A stretch of 64,000 nucleotides of DNA. Source: Chaetoderma sp. LZ-2023a. Taxonomy: Eukaryota; Mollusca; Caudofoveata; Chaetodermatida; Chaetodermatidae. The first letter of the stretch is position 1. Each line of letters starts with the position of its first letter. Location: assembly GCA_034401795.1 (NCBI GenBank), contig CM067366.1, positions 67,974,014 through 68,038,013 on the forward strand, written 5' to 3'. Positions 21,401-36,400 of the stretch are shown here, one piece after another. Position numbers and translations under genes: made by a program. The notes beneath the pieces were generated by a model that saw only the letters and a program-made list of their open reading frames with translations, was not told the origin of the DNA and made no database searches.

Positions 21401-24400
21401 GCCAAACATGGACCGGCTCTGCTGGCCACCTTATTTGGGGGTATATACCTTCAAAAGGACCCTTATGAGAAACCGTTTGTTCTATCCCTGGGTAATTTTA
21501 CTACCTTCAGGAAGAGTAGGCTAGGCTTTATTTCAAAAGCACTGAATAAGATTCAATTAGAAATTACCTGGAAAACAACGATATACGTCCAGAAGACAAT
21601 AAATCCCTGGAAGAGTGGTCCATAAGTGTCTATGTCCTGAATGGGTAAGAATGGCACAACGGCGAGATCTTCAAAGCTTCCCACCCAGAGGCCACCTCCT
21701 GCAAAAAAGTAAAAAACAGTAGTGCGCTTACAGCTTTCATGAACAAATCCCTGAAGAAGTAAAGTCTCGACAATGTATAGCATATTCTCTTAAATATTTT
21801 GAAATTAATGACTAGAAGCTTCCAGTCATATTAATTTCAAAATATTCAACAGCTCTCCTGTTTGTTTGCCATGAGATTGAGATATGAGGAATTTATCGGT
21901 GAGACTTAAAAATGTCTTTTAATGAGACTGTTGGTTCAAGCAGAAAAGCTAAATGTAATGCATAGTTTCCTGTAAATAATGTTCAGTATGATGTACCATT
22001 TCTGGTCAAGGATTGTGTACTACACACACACGTGTTCTTTGTACTAACCCTGTAGCCCTTAAACACCATGTGACATAATAACTTTAATGTTGACAGCAAA
22101 TTTTTCAAAGAACTTATCCACATAAACTGGAAAATTCTCTAATCTATACAAAACTATATTCACACCATATTCCTTGATACAAACTGACTTTATATGATGA
22201 TATATAAATACTAGATGCTAAGTTTCATAGAAATCACATAAACATAAATGTTGACTTAAATATTGATTGAAAACCTTTACCATGGTGGATGGGCATGTAG
22301 ACAAAACAAATGTTATACATACGCCTAAATGCAGCAACAGGTTTCAAGCAAATTATTTTCTCAATATTCAACAGCTTTCCTACATGATTATCTTGAAATC
22401 GAGATACAGGTATGAAAGGGTTAAGATATTTTAACCCAGTGCATGTTTACTTACCTATTGAGCAGAAGAAGCACATGAATAGAAGCATGATGACACACCA
22501 CACAACATCTCTGTTGAGACGTTTCTCCAACTTGCTGCGCTTATAGCGAGGCCCGCCATTATTGAGCATAGTTTTAGTTTCATGACCTATATGCAAACAA
22601 TACAACATTTTTGAAATGACATGTAATTGCTTAACCCCTTAATGACCATTCAGCTAAAACAGCTTCTGCAGTAGTGTTGAGAAATGGCCGTTTACTATTT
22701 TTTTTAATTTTACCACAGAAATGACTGGCATGGTAAACAAGCATTCATTCCAGTGGTAAATTAAGAAAAATACTTTATTGGACAAATTTGGTAAGGAAAT
22801 CTAAATAATGGTAAATTGAATGAGCATTTGCAGGACAAGAGAAAAGTATTTTTTTAAACTGACCACTGGAATAACTGGCTCGGGTGGTCAATTTTATGAA
22901 ATGTTCTCTTGGCATTCCTCAAGACCACTACAGAGACATGGATGTACTACGCCAGGCCAGTTGCAATGAAGATGAGCTACGATTAGTGAGACTACCGCTT
23001 GAAGACACCAAGCTGAGAGTATAAGTCACGTCATTGAGGTCTGTAGGGTTTCAGACATTAATCGGCTCCCCACAGAGAGATGGTCTATCTCGTGGTTTTC
23101 ACCTGTTACCGTACTGCTGCATTGAAATCGGTGCGGGAAAATTCCACAAGACCGAACCCCTCAATGTCAATACTGGGTATGCCGCTAGAGATAGAACTAA
23201 AATTATTGGCCACTGGCACAACCAAACAGAACGAGATGACCACTGAAAATATTTACCAATTAAATTTCTGTGAAGGTTTAGCCAAGTTTTACTAAAATTG
23301 GCCCAGTGGTTAATAAGTTGTCTTTTTATGATTTTCTCAGAAATTTGCAGAAAATACCAGATGTCAACCAAATGATTACAATTTGGATTCACACACGGCA
23401 GCCATGATTTTTGACAGAGCAACTTTCCTTGAACAAACTTTAATGGCCCTAATCGTACCTCCCAAATTTTGTCCCGACCCGTCCAGCGGTTCTGGAGAAG
23501 CCGTTTTCACGAAAAATAGGTGATCCAAGATGGCCACCAAACCATTTGGCCAATCGAGTTCCCTTGAACAAACTTGGTTCAACTGTTGCTCCAGATGATG
23601 TTTCATGAGTTCTGAATCGATCTCAGCAGTTTCCGAGAAGACTTTTAGAGACTTTTCTAAAAGTCGGCCAAAATCCAAGATGGCTGCCGGCCAAATTGGC
23701 CGATCGAATTCCTTTAAACAAACTTGGATCCCTATGAGCTAAGGATGAATCCTGCCAAATGTACTTGAAGTCGGCTGAGTAGTTCTCCAGAAGAACACAT
23801 TAAAAATTTTGCATTGCTTTAGTATGGGAGTTTTTGGTGGGAAAAGCGATTCGATAAACGGTAAGAGAGTTACATGTATCATCCCAAAACCAATTTTCAA
23901 GATGGCCGCCAGTGGCTGACGGCCATCTTAATTTCAAATCATTTTCAATTTCGATGTTTCTTCTCCAGACTAGTACAACCACCCTAAGAAGTTTCAAAGC
24001 AATTTGATAGACTGTAAAAGGCTTATCATCTGGAAACCAATTTTCTAGGTGGCTGGCAGTCGAGTTGGATTTCGGATCATTGTAAATTTCGATAGGTTTC
24101 TTCCCCAGAGCTAGTCCAACCATGCTAGGAAATTTCAAAGCGATCCAATAAACTCTAACAGTTATCATCTGGAAACAACCTTTATTTATGTCATGAAAGT
24201 TATCACATTATAACATACCTCCATAGATAATGATACCCTCTACATAGTCTGTGTTCCTGATAATACAGCCTCGCAGTATCAAGTTATTCTGACTTAGCAA
24301 GCATTTTTCACCATTACCCAAGTCCCTGCGAACATATATCCAAGTAGAAAGTATTATATACAATATTAATTAAACAGCAAATGGTTTTTATCTTTTGCTA

Positions 24401-27400
24401 ATTTCGAAAAAAACCATGTTCTACATGTCATCAAAACCTTACAAATGCCCAACATAGATGTCTTGCAGACTATTAACAGCATATCTTACTGTCATTCATA
24501 CAATCATGGCTGAATACATGTACCGGGCAGGTAGCAGTCACCAAAGGGGGCGGGTTAATTAGGGTAGAAAAAGTTTGAAAAAAATACTACGAAATTAGAA
24601 CGATTTTCTCAGTCACGAATCAGTATATTAATTAGAGTATTCCATGCAATTTCTGCTAAATTTGCTCAAATATTCATAAAAACTACTCGTTTCACATTAG
24701 ATTTATTCAGAGGCTTTATTTAGGACATAAAGGTGACATTTAGCGAAGTTAGGAACAAACTGTTGTTAAATTGGATGGAGGCACGTTTGTGATGCGTTCA
24801 CTGATACATTGGAAAAGATGCCATAGTCATATCTCGGCGCATAATTCACGTTAGCGGCTCCATCACTGAACGGCAAGATACTGATCAGAAACAATTTAGG
24901 CATTGGTCGAATTGACTGGAGGCGCATTTGTGACGCGTTCAGTGATACATTAGAAAATTTATAGCTGTATCTTAATGCCAATTCAACAACAGCGTTAGAT
25001 GCTCGGTCATTGAATGACAGGATAAGCTGACAAAAAAGATCTTTTTGCGCATGTATTCATGAAAATAACCAAAATGTTGCTGCATGTTTTATTTTTTCTG
25101 GATGTTTTTCTTCTTTGAAGACGATGAAAGCGGAAGATTTATTATTTCTTATTATTGGTAATTTGCTTCTTTTTTCACCGTTCTCAAAAACATGGGGGCA
25201 GTATAATTGGGAGGGGCAGGAAAATTAGAATAAATACATGTAGTCGGATTGAGCACCTTGAGAGGTCACAACATAATAAGAACCCAGAGACATAAGTATG
25301 CAACATTTCTCCAGCAACATCAGATACTTCATATTACAATGTTGCAAAAACTAACAAGTGGAGCAATCAAGGTTTTGAAGAACTTTTAATTATATAATGG
25401 AACCAAGTTAATTGAAAACCGAGTTCAGCCCACAACAGCAGTGACATGGTGATATACAAGCAATATGTTCCAAAACTGTTAAAACAAACTAGAAATATAC
25501 TCACAATTCTCCATGGAATTTGTATATATCTGGATTTGGCAGATCACATTCAATGTTATAACGAAACTCACTAGGATGGAATTCATTATGCTGCAGGAAA
25601 GAAGAAACAAATAAATCTCAGAAATATAACCTATATTTGCCAGCTAACATAATTTTTAATCACCGAAATCCCAAACATGTCTATATTGTAAATGTGTTGT
25701 TGAAGTACAAGTATAAGCTATATTTAATATTATAAAAACAATTCCACTAGAAGCTGTTGCTGCTTAAGACTGCAATAACTCGATGACATTTTAATTTCTA
25801 AATGTTTAACGCAATATTTCCTACACTTCCAAGAATATCAAGAGGGGACGGAATATCTTCTTTCTTGACATGTCGGTAGTGAAATGCTATTCATCTGAAT
25901 AATATTGGGTCGTACAATAATATTCATGTACCATACAGGTCTGTCACGTAAAGCAAAGTCTAAGATCAAGCCCAAGCTCATCTCTGGGTCCTATTCGGAT
26001 CCGGTACACTATCTTATACTTCCCTGGATATTCTAAATCTCACGATCAGCCTATTCTCCAATAAGATTCAGCTTTCCCAAGAGCCATAATGCTCTATACA
26101 TTGGCCACGTTTGTGCACCTCACTCTACTGACACCTCGACATACACACATGATTAGATGCACTACTCACTGCTTCCATTCAACCAATGTACTAATGAAAT
26201 TGCCATCCCTTAGTAGTGAATGGACAGCTTCAGAAATTTATACTAAATATTTCATAATCTGAACAGAATCACGGAGAGGATTTCATATATATCCGGTTAA
26301 TTGTGACTGTCTTAACAATTTAACCCTCAAATTTGTTCCAGAAAATTTAAATTTTCTCTTACAAAATGTTAATTTGCAGACCAAGGAAAAACAATTTTTT
26401 GAAAATTTACCACTGGAATGACTAGCTCAGTTATCAAGCCAGTCATTCCAGTGGTAAATTTTAAACAAGAGGCTAGGTTTGCCCTATTTTTCGATTTAAT
26501 CGTAAAGTTCAATTTATTTTTAAATTCACAATATTTTTGATGTTATTGAGGAAAAATCGGAAAATCGGAAAAGATTTCATGTTTGTTCCAAATCTGGTGT
26601 TCACTTTTTTCCGCCGCATGTTAGCAGTACATGAGTACAATTATATTGGATTCAAGCCTATGTTCATTGTGATTTTATCCCGCCACGCCATGCACGTGTC
26701 GAATAATTACTAATCACAACACAAAGCTCTACGATAAACAAGCTAACAATAGCGAGGTAACACCTTTCTCATTGAGAAAACCAGCTAGTATTCCTTCAAA
26801 CCGCCACATAATTTTCTTTCTTTTGCTGCAGACCCTGAGTCTGTTGTGAAATACCAAGTATATACTTAGTTGCATAGTGTTAGGCAATAATCAGAACATA
26901 ATTCTTTTTAATTCTCGAGTTAGCAATTTCAATTAATAACAAGGTCATGTGGTGTAATAATTTTTCCTTTTTGATTCGGTTGTTATGTCTAATTAAAGAA
27001 AATGAAGCAACAGCATTCCAGATTGTTGTATTATGAACTGTGCGTTCTGTTGATTACTCTTAAATGTAAATCGTACATTCTAAGAAACTATAAACTGCAC
27101 TATAGGATGAGTTTACGCCGCCACTCTCGTAGCTACCATCCTATGTATGTGGATTGTGCGGTATCGCCCCGGGTTCTAATATTAGGTCTTCACGCTACTT
27201 GGGTAAGGACCTAAACTCATCCTACAAAGGGAGGTTATATGCGGAAGATGATACGTGATCATCACGTGATTTTTATTTTTTCGACGACATTTTATGTCAA
27301 ATTCTGATGAAATAAACAATGTTTATTAAACTATACGCAATATTTAAGTGGTCCCAATTAATAATTTCACTCGCGCGATGATGGATATAAGGTATACAAC

Positions 27401-30400
27401 TATGCTAAGAATTTGTCGCAAGAAATTGCGTTCTACTTTCGTGCTATTTTTTTTATCATTTATTTCAACTTTTTCTAGAAATTCCAAGTCCTAGTTTGTG
27501 TGACTTGTCACGTTAACCCGGTTGATACCTTTTGGAATTTGGACCTATGATTTAATCGAAAATCTATTTTTTTTTACAAAATCGATCGCGATGTTTCAAA
27601 GCAAAAATTGCAGAAGCCTACAAGAGGCCCAAGAGGCCTGTATCGCTCACCTGAAATTATTTCCTACTGGTACAACCGAACAAAACGAGATGACCACTGG
27701 AAAAATTTAACAATCAAATTTCTGTGAAGAAGGTTTAGCCAAGTCTTACTAAAATTGGCCCAGTGGTTAATAAGTTCAATTTTCCATTGCTTTAGTATGA
27801 GAGCTTTTGGTGGGAAAACGATCCAAGATCACCGAGAAACCGTTTATCCGACAGTTTCAAGTGGTAAATTTGAAATCAGAATACCCAAAATCATATATAA
27901 AACCAATTTTGTCCTCAAAATCCATCAAATAAAAAATCCAATATGGCTGCCAAAGATGTTACATTTTGTTTGACCCACAGCGGCCAGGTTTTTTGACGGA
28001 TCAACTTCCCTTTAAACAAACTTTAATGGCCCTTAATCCCTAATCATATCTGCCAAATTTCATCCCGATCCATCTATCCGTTATGGAGTAGTTTTCGCGA
28101 AAACTAGGTCATCCAAGATGGCCGCCGAACTGTTTGGCCAATCAAGTTCCCTTTAACAAACTTGGTTCAGCTCTTCCACTAGATCATATTTCGTATTTTG
28201 AATTGATGCCCCAAGCAGTTAGAAATTTTTAAAGATGTTTCTAAAAATCTGTCAAAATCCAAGATGGCTGCCGGCCAAATCGGCCGATCGGCTTCCTTTC
28301 AGCAAACTTAGATCCCGATGCGCTACAGATGGTTCCTGCCAATTATGATTGAAATCGGCCTAGTGGTTCTCGATACCAAGACATTTTTAATTTCCCATTT
28401 GTTTAGTATGGGTGCCTTTGGCGGGCAAATGATCCAAGATGGCCGAGAAACTGTTCATCCGAGTTTCGAAAATGGCAAATTTAAAATCAGAATACCCAAA
28501 AACCTACGTCAAACCAATTTTGGATCCAAAATCCATCAAATAAAAAAATCCAATATGCCCACCAAACATGCTACATTTTGATTGGCCGACGGTGGCCATG
28601 TTTCTTTACGTATCCACTTCCCCATAACAAGCTTTAATAGCCCTAATCAGATCTCCAAAATTTCAACCCGATCCGTTCCGCGGTTACGGAGAAGTTGTTT
28701 TCGCGAAAGCTAGGTCATCCAAGATGGCCGCCAAACTGTATGGCCAATTAAGTTCCCTTGATCAAACTTGGTTCAACTCTTGCCCTAGATGCGTGTGAGT
28801 TTTGAATCGATCCCCCGAGCAGTTTGGGAGATTTTTAGACATTTAAAAAATCGCCCAAAATCCAAGATGGACTCCGACCAAATTGGCTGATCAGCTTCGC
28901 TTTAACAAACTTGAATCTCTATGTCTTAAAGATGCTTCCTGCCAAATATAATTGAAATCGGCCGAGTGGTTCTTGAGAATATGTCATTTAAAGGAAAAGA
29001 TGATGGATGACGGATAGACAATGGACGGTCGCCATGGCATTAGCTCACTTAGGTAAGCTAAAATATTCTTCTCTTGGTCTGCAAATGGACATTTCTCAAG
29101 CACACATCAGAAGCCATCTTTTGGCTATCAATATGAGTATCAAAGGGTTAATCATTACAGGTCCTATACAAGATCATTACATATGAATGGCTCTGTCACA
29201 CCGCTTGATTGACGACTCCGAGATCGGACCCCACCAGTCCATTTTGGTTAACTCCCACATTGTTTAACCTCCACACAGGAGGATTAATTGCGTGTGTCTC
29301 ACGCCCAATATTCATGCTGCCAGAAATGCCATAATTTGTGTATAAAATGCAAAGACTTTGGCGCTCAAGTAAAATTTGGTCAGAAAAAGTGACAATTTGG
29401 GACTGAAATAATAATTTATTTTTTAATTCTCAGTTCACCACTCATATTGCACCAGAGGATGTCTAAACCCTTCTAAATTTTCAAGGGGACTCAAGTGGTT
29501 AATAACCACTACATGCACATCAGTCCTGGCTCACCTTGCTCACGGCAAATCTCACTCTTTAAGCAAGTCAAAACTTGGCATCGCTGTCCACATTGAGCTT
29601 GGTAAAGAAGCCATATAGCACCACAAACTTCAAGCAATCATAAAATGAATTCACATCCTGGTTACTACCTTGTACCTTGCCCATTAACTAATGGATAGAT
29701 CCGATCTCTCACTTAAGCATGATGACCTAATGAATTACGTCACATGTAGGATGATGTCACAATCAAAATGTGTAATGTATGACGTATCCAGCGACGACAG
29801 GAACATTGAATCGTCCGTCAAGTGTACAAATTCTATGTCTTTACTGTTTAATAAACATTCTGTTGAATATTCTGAAACTAATTTGATTGGATGCTGTTGC
29901 TGCCATAGGCAGCAATAGCGGCCAGTTAAATTAGTTTCAAAATATTCAATATCTTACCTGTATAGTTACCTTGATATTGGGATTCTGGAAATTCAGGGTT
30001 CGATCGCTCCCAGCACGGGCAAAACAAGGCTGGAGCTTAGCTAGAAGTGGGCGGGGCATAGCTAGAAATGGATCCCTCTATTATCATAGAATACTGTCTT
30101 ACCTGGTATGAAGGCCCTTTAACAACATATCTTTGTTTTAGATTTGTTTCCCCATCAATAGTGCTCGTCTCCACGTGACAAATGCCTTGAGGATCACTTG
30201 TACTAAGCAACAGGATATCTGCAGGAATCACCTCATCTATGCCCAAGTGAACAAAATCACCAACCTTCATTTGCTCCCAGGTTTTTTTCAGGTAGCGAGT
30301 GTGTTTGCTGAGAAATACAAAATAATTATCGGTATTTACTGGGTATATATTTTGCATAGAATAATTCAACAACAGTTGCATTTAAGTAAGTAATATCCAG

Positions 30401-33400
30401 TCAAACTTGCCCAAAAGCTCCTTGAACCCTTTGATGGTCAAGTCGGTAAAAACTGGTCCCTGCAATGACATTGATTGTCCATCTAGAAGGCAAGAGAAGA
30501 ATATTTTTTGTAAATTTATCACTGGAATGACTGAATCGAGCCAGTTTATTTTCAGTGCTAAATTTTCAAAAATACTTTACTCCTGGCCTGTATATTTGGA
30601 TTACCAAGCAGAAATCTAAATTCCTTTGACCAATCTTCACCATTAAATAGATAATGGACAACTTGACAAAGCAAAAGATGTTTTCCTCAGTAGTCTTAAA
30701 TAGAGAATTATTCATTTGCAGGCGAAGAGACGAACAAAGATGTAAATTTTGTTTAATTAGCTAAATGTATGGTATGACTCCAGAACTAAGTTTTCAAACA
30801 TATATTCTTTTCCTGGCTTGCAAAAGAACATTCATTCTGAGAAAACTTATAATTTGATAAATATTCATAAAATTGCAAAGGTACGAACTACCTGTAGTAT
30901 TATTATATTGTAGTGCATCAAACTTTAAAACACAAGAAGTATGCAGTGACTAAGTACATATACACTCCTGTCAGGTTTCGGTTACTAAATTATTACAAAT
31001 ATATGTTTTAAACGTTTCAATGGTGAAGCGAGCCAAAACTGACAATCGAGACAGTCATTCAAATGATAAATTTTCAAAAATATTCTCTTGACCTGCAACT
31101 GGATATTCGCTGAGAAACATGTTTCAATTTTTTGGCCAAATATTAATCAGTAACCCTCAAATTTCATTTTTTTAATTTCAAATTTCTCATATAAAATGTC
31201 CACTTGCTGACCAAGAGAAGACTATGTTTGAAAACTGGAATGACTGGCTTGGTTATCGAGCCAGGCATTCCACTGATAAATTTTCAAAGTCTTCTCTTGG
31301 TTTGCAAATAAACATTTCTCGACACCACTGCAGAAGCCGCTTTTGGCTGATATGAGTCTTCTTCTTCTTCTTCTTTTCGTTCGCTGATCATACCGCCAGT
31401 CCTGTAAGTGACTATCGACATGATCATAAGCTGATATGAGTGTTGAAGGGTTAAATTATTAATAACCATCCTTGTCCTACCCACACACTTTCAACAAAAT
31501 CTTTATCACTCATATCAGCCCAAAACGGCTTCTACAGTGGTCTTGAGAAATGCCCATTTGCAGAACCAAGAAGACTATTTTTGAAAATTTACCACTGGAC
31601 TGTCGACAGGCTCGATAACAGAGCCAGTCATTCCAGCGATAAAATTTCAAAAATAGTCTTCTCTTGGTCTGCAAATGGACATTTTCTATGAGAAAATTAA
31701 AATTTCTTGAAAGAATTTGAGGGTTATCCCAGTTGTAAATTTTCAAAAATAGTCTTCCTTGGTCTGCAAATAGATATTTTCTATGGGAAAATTTAAATTT
31801 TCTTGAATAAACTTGCCTGTTAAATGGTTAAATAAACAAAATTCATTTTCTACTTCTTCCTGTTCCACACTCAGACCACAACATTGATTATTGTCAGATA
31901 GGCTGCTGTCTATTTAAACATGTCAGATAGCCTGCTGTCTATCTAATCACGTCAGATAGGCTGCTGTCTATCTAAACATGTCAGATAGCATGCTGTCTAT
32001 CTAAACATGTCAGATAGGCTGCTGTCTATCTAAACATGTCAGACAGGCTGCTGTCTATCTAAACACGTCAATATTTCGTTAAGAGTTTGGATTGACCCGC
32101 TAGCCTGAATATTTGTGCAGAACATGCTAGGCAGTCATATCTAGGTTCAGAGCACTTGTTGGATATTGGCACATATCGGATTGTCCAACCTTGAATTTAT
32201 GATAAACGTTAACCTTCACTATGCTGTGTCTGGTACAGAGCCTGAAGATAATCACTTAGTCTCGCCATGACAGGACATGCCAGTTGTCATCATTTTTTAT
32301 GTTGGGATGTTCTTTCAACCACTTGTTTTGGATATGTATTTTATAATTGATCCCAGTCTTGATTACAGACATGGTATCAATAAACAATACTAGGTGAACA
32401 TTTTTTATGTTATAAAGATTACATCTGTCACACTATCTCCTCTAAAATCGTTTCGTGAAATTCAAGCAAATTTCTTATGCCAGTTCACCATATAAAAGTG
32501 GATTGAGAGATACCATTTGTATTGGGCTGGCCATATAAGTGCGGATTGAGAGATGGCATTTGTATTGGGCTGACCATATAAGTGTGGATTGAGAGATGGC
32601 ATTTGTATTGGGCTGACCATATGAGTGGATTGAGAGATACCATTTGTATTGGGCTGACCATATAAGTGTGGATTGAGAGATACCGTTTGTATTGGGCTGA
32701 CCATATAAGTGTGGATTGAGAGATGGCATTTGTATTGGGCTGACCATATAAGTGTGGATTGAGAGATGGCATTTGTATTGGGCTGACCATATGAGTGGAT
32801 TGAGAGATACCATTTGTATTGGGCTGACCATATAAGTGTGGATTGAGAGATACCATTTGTATTGGGCTGACCATATAAGTGTGGATTGAGAGATGGCATT
32901 TGTATTGGGCTGACCATATAAGTGCGGATTGAGAGATGCCATTTGTATTGGGCTGACCATATGAGTGGATTGAGAGATACCATTTGTATTGGGCTGACCA
33001 TATAAGTGTGGATTGAGAGATACCATTTGTATTGGGCTGACCATATGAGTGGATTGAGAGATACCATTTGTATTGGGCTGACCATATAAGTGCAGATTGA
33101 GAGATGCCATTTGTATTGGGCTGATCATATAAGTGCGGATTGAGAGTTGCCATTTGTATTGGGCTGACCATATAAGTGCGGATTGAGAGATGCCATTTGT
33201 ATTGGGCTGACCATATGAGTGGATTGAGAGATACCATTTGTATTGGGCTGACCATATAAGTGCGGATTGAGAGATGCCATTTGTATTGGGCTGACCATAT
33301 AAGTGCGGATTGAGAGATGTCATTTGTATTGGGCTGACCATATGAGTGGATTGAGAGATACCATTTGTATTGGGCTGACCATATAAGTGCGGATTGAGAT

Positions 33401-36400
33401 GCCATTTGTATTGGGCTGACCATATAAGTGTGGATTGAGAGATGCCATTTGTATTGGGCTGACCATATAAGTGCGGATTGAGAGATGCCATTTGTATTGG
33501 GCTGACCATATGAGTGGATTGAGAGATACCATTTGTATTGGGCTGACCATATAAGTGTGGATTGAGAGATACCATTTGTATTGGGCTGACCATATGAGTG
33601 GATTGAGAGATACCATTTGTATTGGGCTGACCATATGTGTGGATTGAGAGATACCATTTGTATTGGGCTGACCATATAAGTGTGGATTGAGAGATACCAT
33701 TTCTATTGGGCTGACCATATAAGTGCGGATTGAGAGATGCCATTTGTATTGGGCTGACCATATAAGTGTGGATTGAGAGATGCCATTTGTATTGGGCTGA
33801 CCATATAAGTGCGGATTGAGAGATGCCATTTGTATTGGGCTGACCATATCAGTGGATTGAGAGATACCATTTGTATTGGGCTGACCATATAAGTGTGGAT
33901 TGAGATACCATTTGTATTGGGCTGACCATATAAGTGTGGATTGAGAGATACCATTTGTATTGGGCTGACCATATAAGTGCGGATTGAGAGATGTCATTTG
34001 TATTGGGCTGACCATATAAGTGTTGATTGAGAGATGCCATTTGTATTGGCCTGACCATATAAGAGTGGATTGAGAGATACCATTTGTATTGGGCTGACCA
34101 TATAAGTGTGGATTGAGAGATACCATTTGTTTTGGGCTGACCATATAAGTGCGGATTGAGAGATGTCATTTGTATTGGGCTGACCATATAAGTGCGGATT
34201 GAGAGATGCCATTTGTATTGGGCTGACCATATAAGTGTGGATTGAGAGATGCCATTTGTATTGGGCTGACCATATAAGTGCGGATTGAGAGATGCCATTT
34301 GTATTGGGCTGACCATATAAGTGCGGATTGAGAGATTTCATTTGTATTGGACTGACCATATAAGTGCGGATTGAGAGATGTCATTTGTATTGGGCTGACC
34401 ATATAAGTGTGGATTGAGAGATCTCATTTTATGGGTTGACCATATAAGTGCGGATTGAGAGATGCCATTTGTATTGGGCTGACCATATAAGTGCGGATTG
34501 AGAGATGCCAAAGATGGTAAAATATCATAACAAGAGCTCCGCAAACGGCGCATAATACCCCGCCATGATGACAAACTAATAAATGACAGCTATCAGAAAA
34601 TATTTATTTCTTCCTCAGACCAGTAATCCTTATTAAGTGTCAAAGCGATCCGCTAAACGGGCAAGGAGGTATCGTTTGGAAAGCAATTTTCAAGATGGCT
34701 GCCGCTGACTGGTGGCCATATTTGATTTTAGATTATCGTAAATTTCGATAGGTTTCTTCACCAGACATATGCCAACGACCCTAGGAAGTGATCCGATAAA
34801 TGGTAATGGAGATATCATCCAGAAACCAACTTTCAAGATGGCAGCCCATGGCTGGCGGCCATCTTGGATTTCGGATTCTCGTAAATTTCGATAGGTTTCT
34901 TCACCAGACATATTCCAACGACCCTAGGAAGTGATCCGATAAATGGTAACGGAGATATCATCCAGAAAACAAATTTCAAGATGGCAGCCCGTGGCTGATG
35001 GCCATCTTGGATTTTGGATAATTGTCAATTTCGATAAGTTTCTTCCTCAGACAATTTTCAAGATGGCCACCGGTAGCTGGCAGGCATCTTGGATTTTGGA
35101 TCATTGTCAATCTAGATATGTTTCTTCACCAGAGGTAGTCGAACCACCCGATGAAGTTTAAAAGCGATGCGATAAACGATAACGGAGTTATCATCTGGAA
35201 ACCAATTTTCAAGATGCCCACCAGTGCTTGGCGGCCATCTTGATTTCGGATCATTGTCAATTTCGATAGGTTTCTTCTCCAGACCTAGTCTAATCACTCC
35301 ATGAAATTTCAAAGTGATCCGATAAACCGTAACGGAGTTATCATCCGGAAACCAATTTTCAAGATGGACACCGGTGGCTGACTACCATCTTGGATTTCGG
35401 ATCATCGTCGCTTTTGATAGGTTTCTTCCCCAGATCTAGTCCAACCACCCTATGAAGTTTCAATGCGATCCGACAAACGGTAACGGAGTTATCATTCGGA
35501 AACAAATTTTCAAGATGGCCACCGGTGGCTGGCGGCCATCTTGAATTTTGGATCATCGTCGATTTCGATAGGTTTCTTCATAATTTACCTAGTCCAACCA
35601 CTCTATGAAGTTTCAATGTGATCCGCCAAACGGTAACGGAGTTATCATCCGGAAACCAATTTTCAAGATGGCCACCGGTGGCTGGCGGTCATCTTGGATT
35701 TCGGATCATTGTCGATTTCGATAGGTTTCTTACCAAGACCAAGTCCAACCACTCTATGAAGTTTCATTGTGATCTGACAAACGGTAACGGAGTTATCATC
35801 CAGAAACCACTGCCGCCCGCATGCCCGCCCGCCCGGACAGACGCCGGCATTACATAATACCCCGCCAAATTTTTTGGCGGGGTATAAAAATTGTATCGAT
35901 CATGTTATTTTGTGAACTCGGAAACCATTTGGTGGAATTCAATCAAATTTGCTATAAATGTGTTACCCCTATAAGAGATGACATTTACAGTGATCGCTAT
36001 GCTCTGACGGTACAGGGGGCCAGATTATTCATGCCGTCGACAGCTTTAACTTCACGTACTTCTTCTAGCATTAACTCTCAACATTGCAATGAAGTCTCAT
36101 CTTTTATTGACCCCGGATTGGTTTTAAAAGGGGGTCTCCATCCGTAATTTTTTTAATCGCTATTCAACGTGTGGAATGTTCTGGATCTTAGCGCACAAAA
36201 GGATTTATTGTTTCTATAGAAATGGCTAATATAATATATATAATAACTCATACTTACTCTGAATAAACCCGACATGTTAGCCTATTAACACGCTTGTCAT
36301 TTTTGTATCTGCGGAAATCCTCGTAGGCATCTTTCAGAGCTGGTACACCTAATACAAAAGCTACAGGAATCATCGAAGCTTCCTTAGCGAACGCACTCAC

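Larger units (their letters stand above)
25591..30102. other. Flippase intron 2
   Basis: Contains a decayed H1 copy (25720-25810), an H2 hairpin (26320-26470), 'aagatggc' repeat copy 2 (27617-29060) and a ~380-bp repeat (29690-30070) with H1 inside. A 13-bp inverted repeat (taggatgagttta) bounds 27102-27230. No gene. Confidence 0.65.
30308..36257. other. Flippase intron 1
   Basis: Nearly 6 kb. In order: H2 hairpins (30410-30600, 31030-31345, 31511-31735), 29-bp tandem repeat (31892-32070), 43-bp minisatellite (32488-34510), terminal-repeat element with tandem hairpins (34548-35887), then unique sequence. Confidence 0.75.

Noticed and set aside
31892..32070. CRISPR-like regular repeat
   Set aside because: The units are contiguous with no spacers, and the window is animal DNA.
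32462..34574. Several long overlapping minus-strand ORFs with repeats like [16 protein letters not shown]
   Set aside because: They occur in all three frames of a 43-bp tandem repeat that contains no stop on this strand. No start context, splice signal or non-repeat sequence supports a gene.
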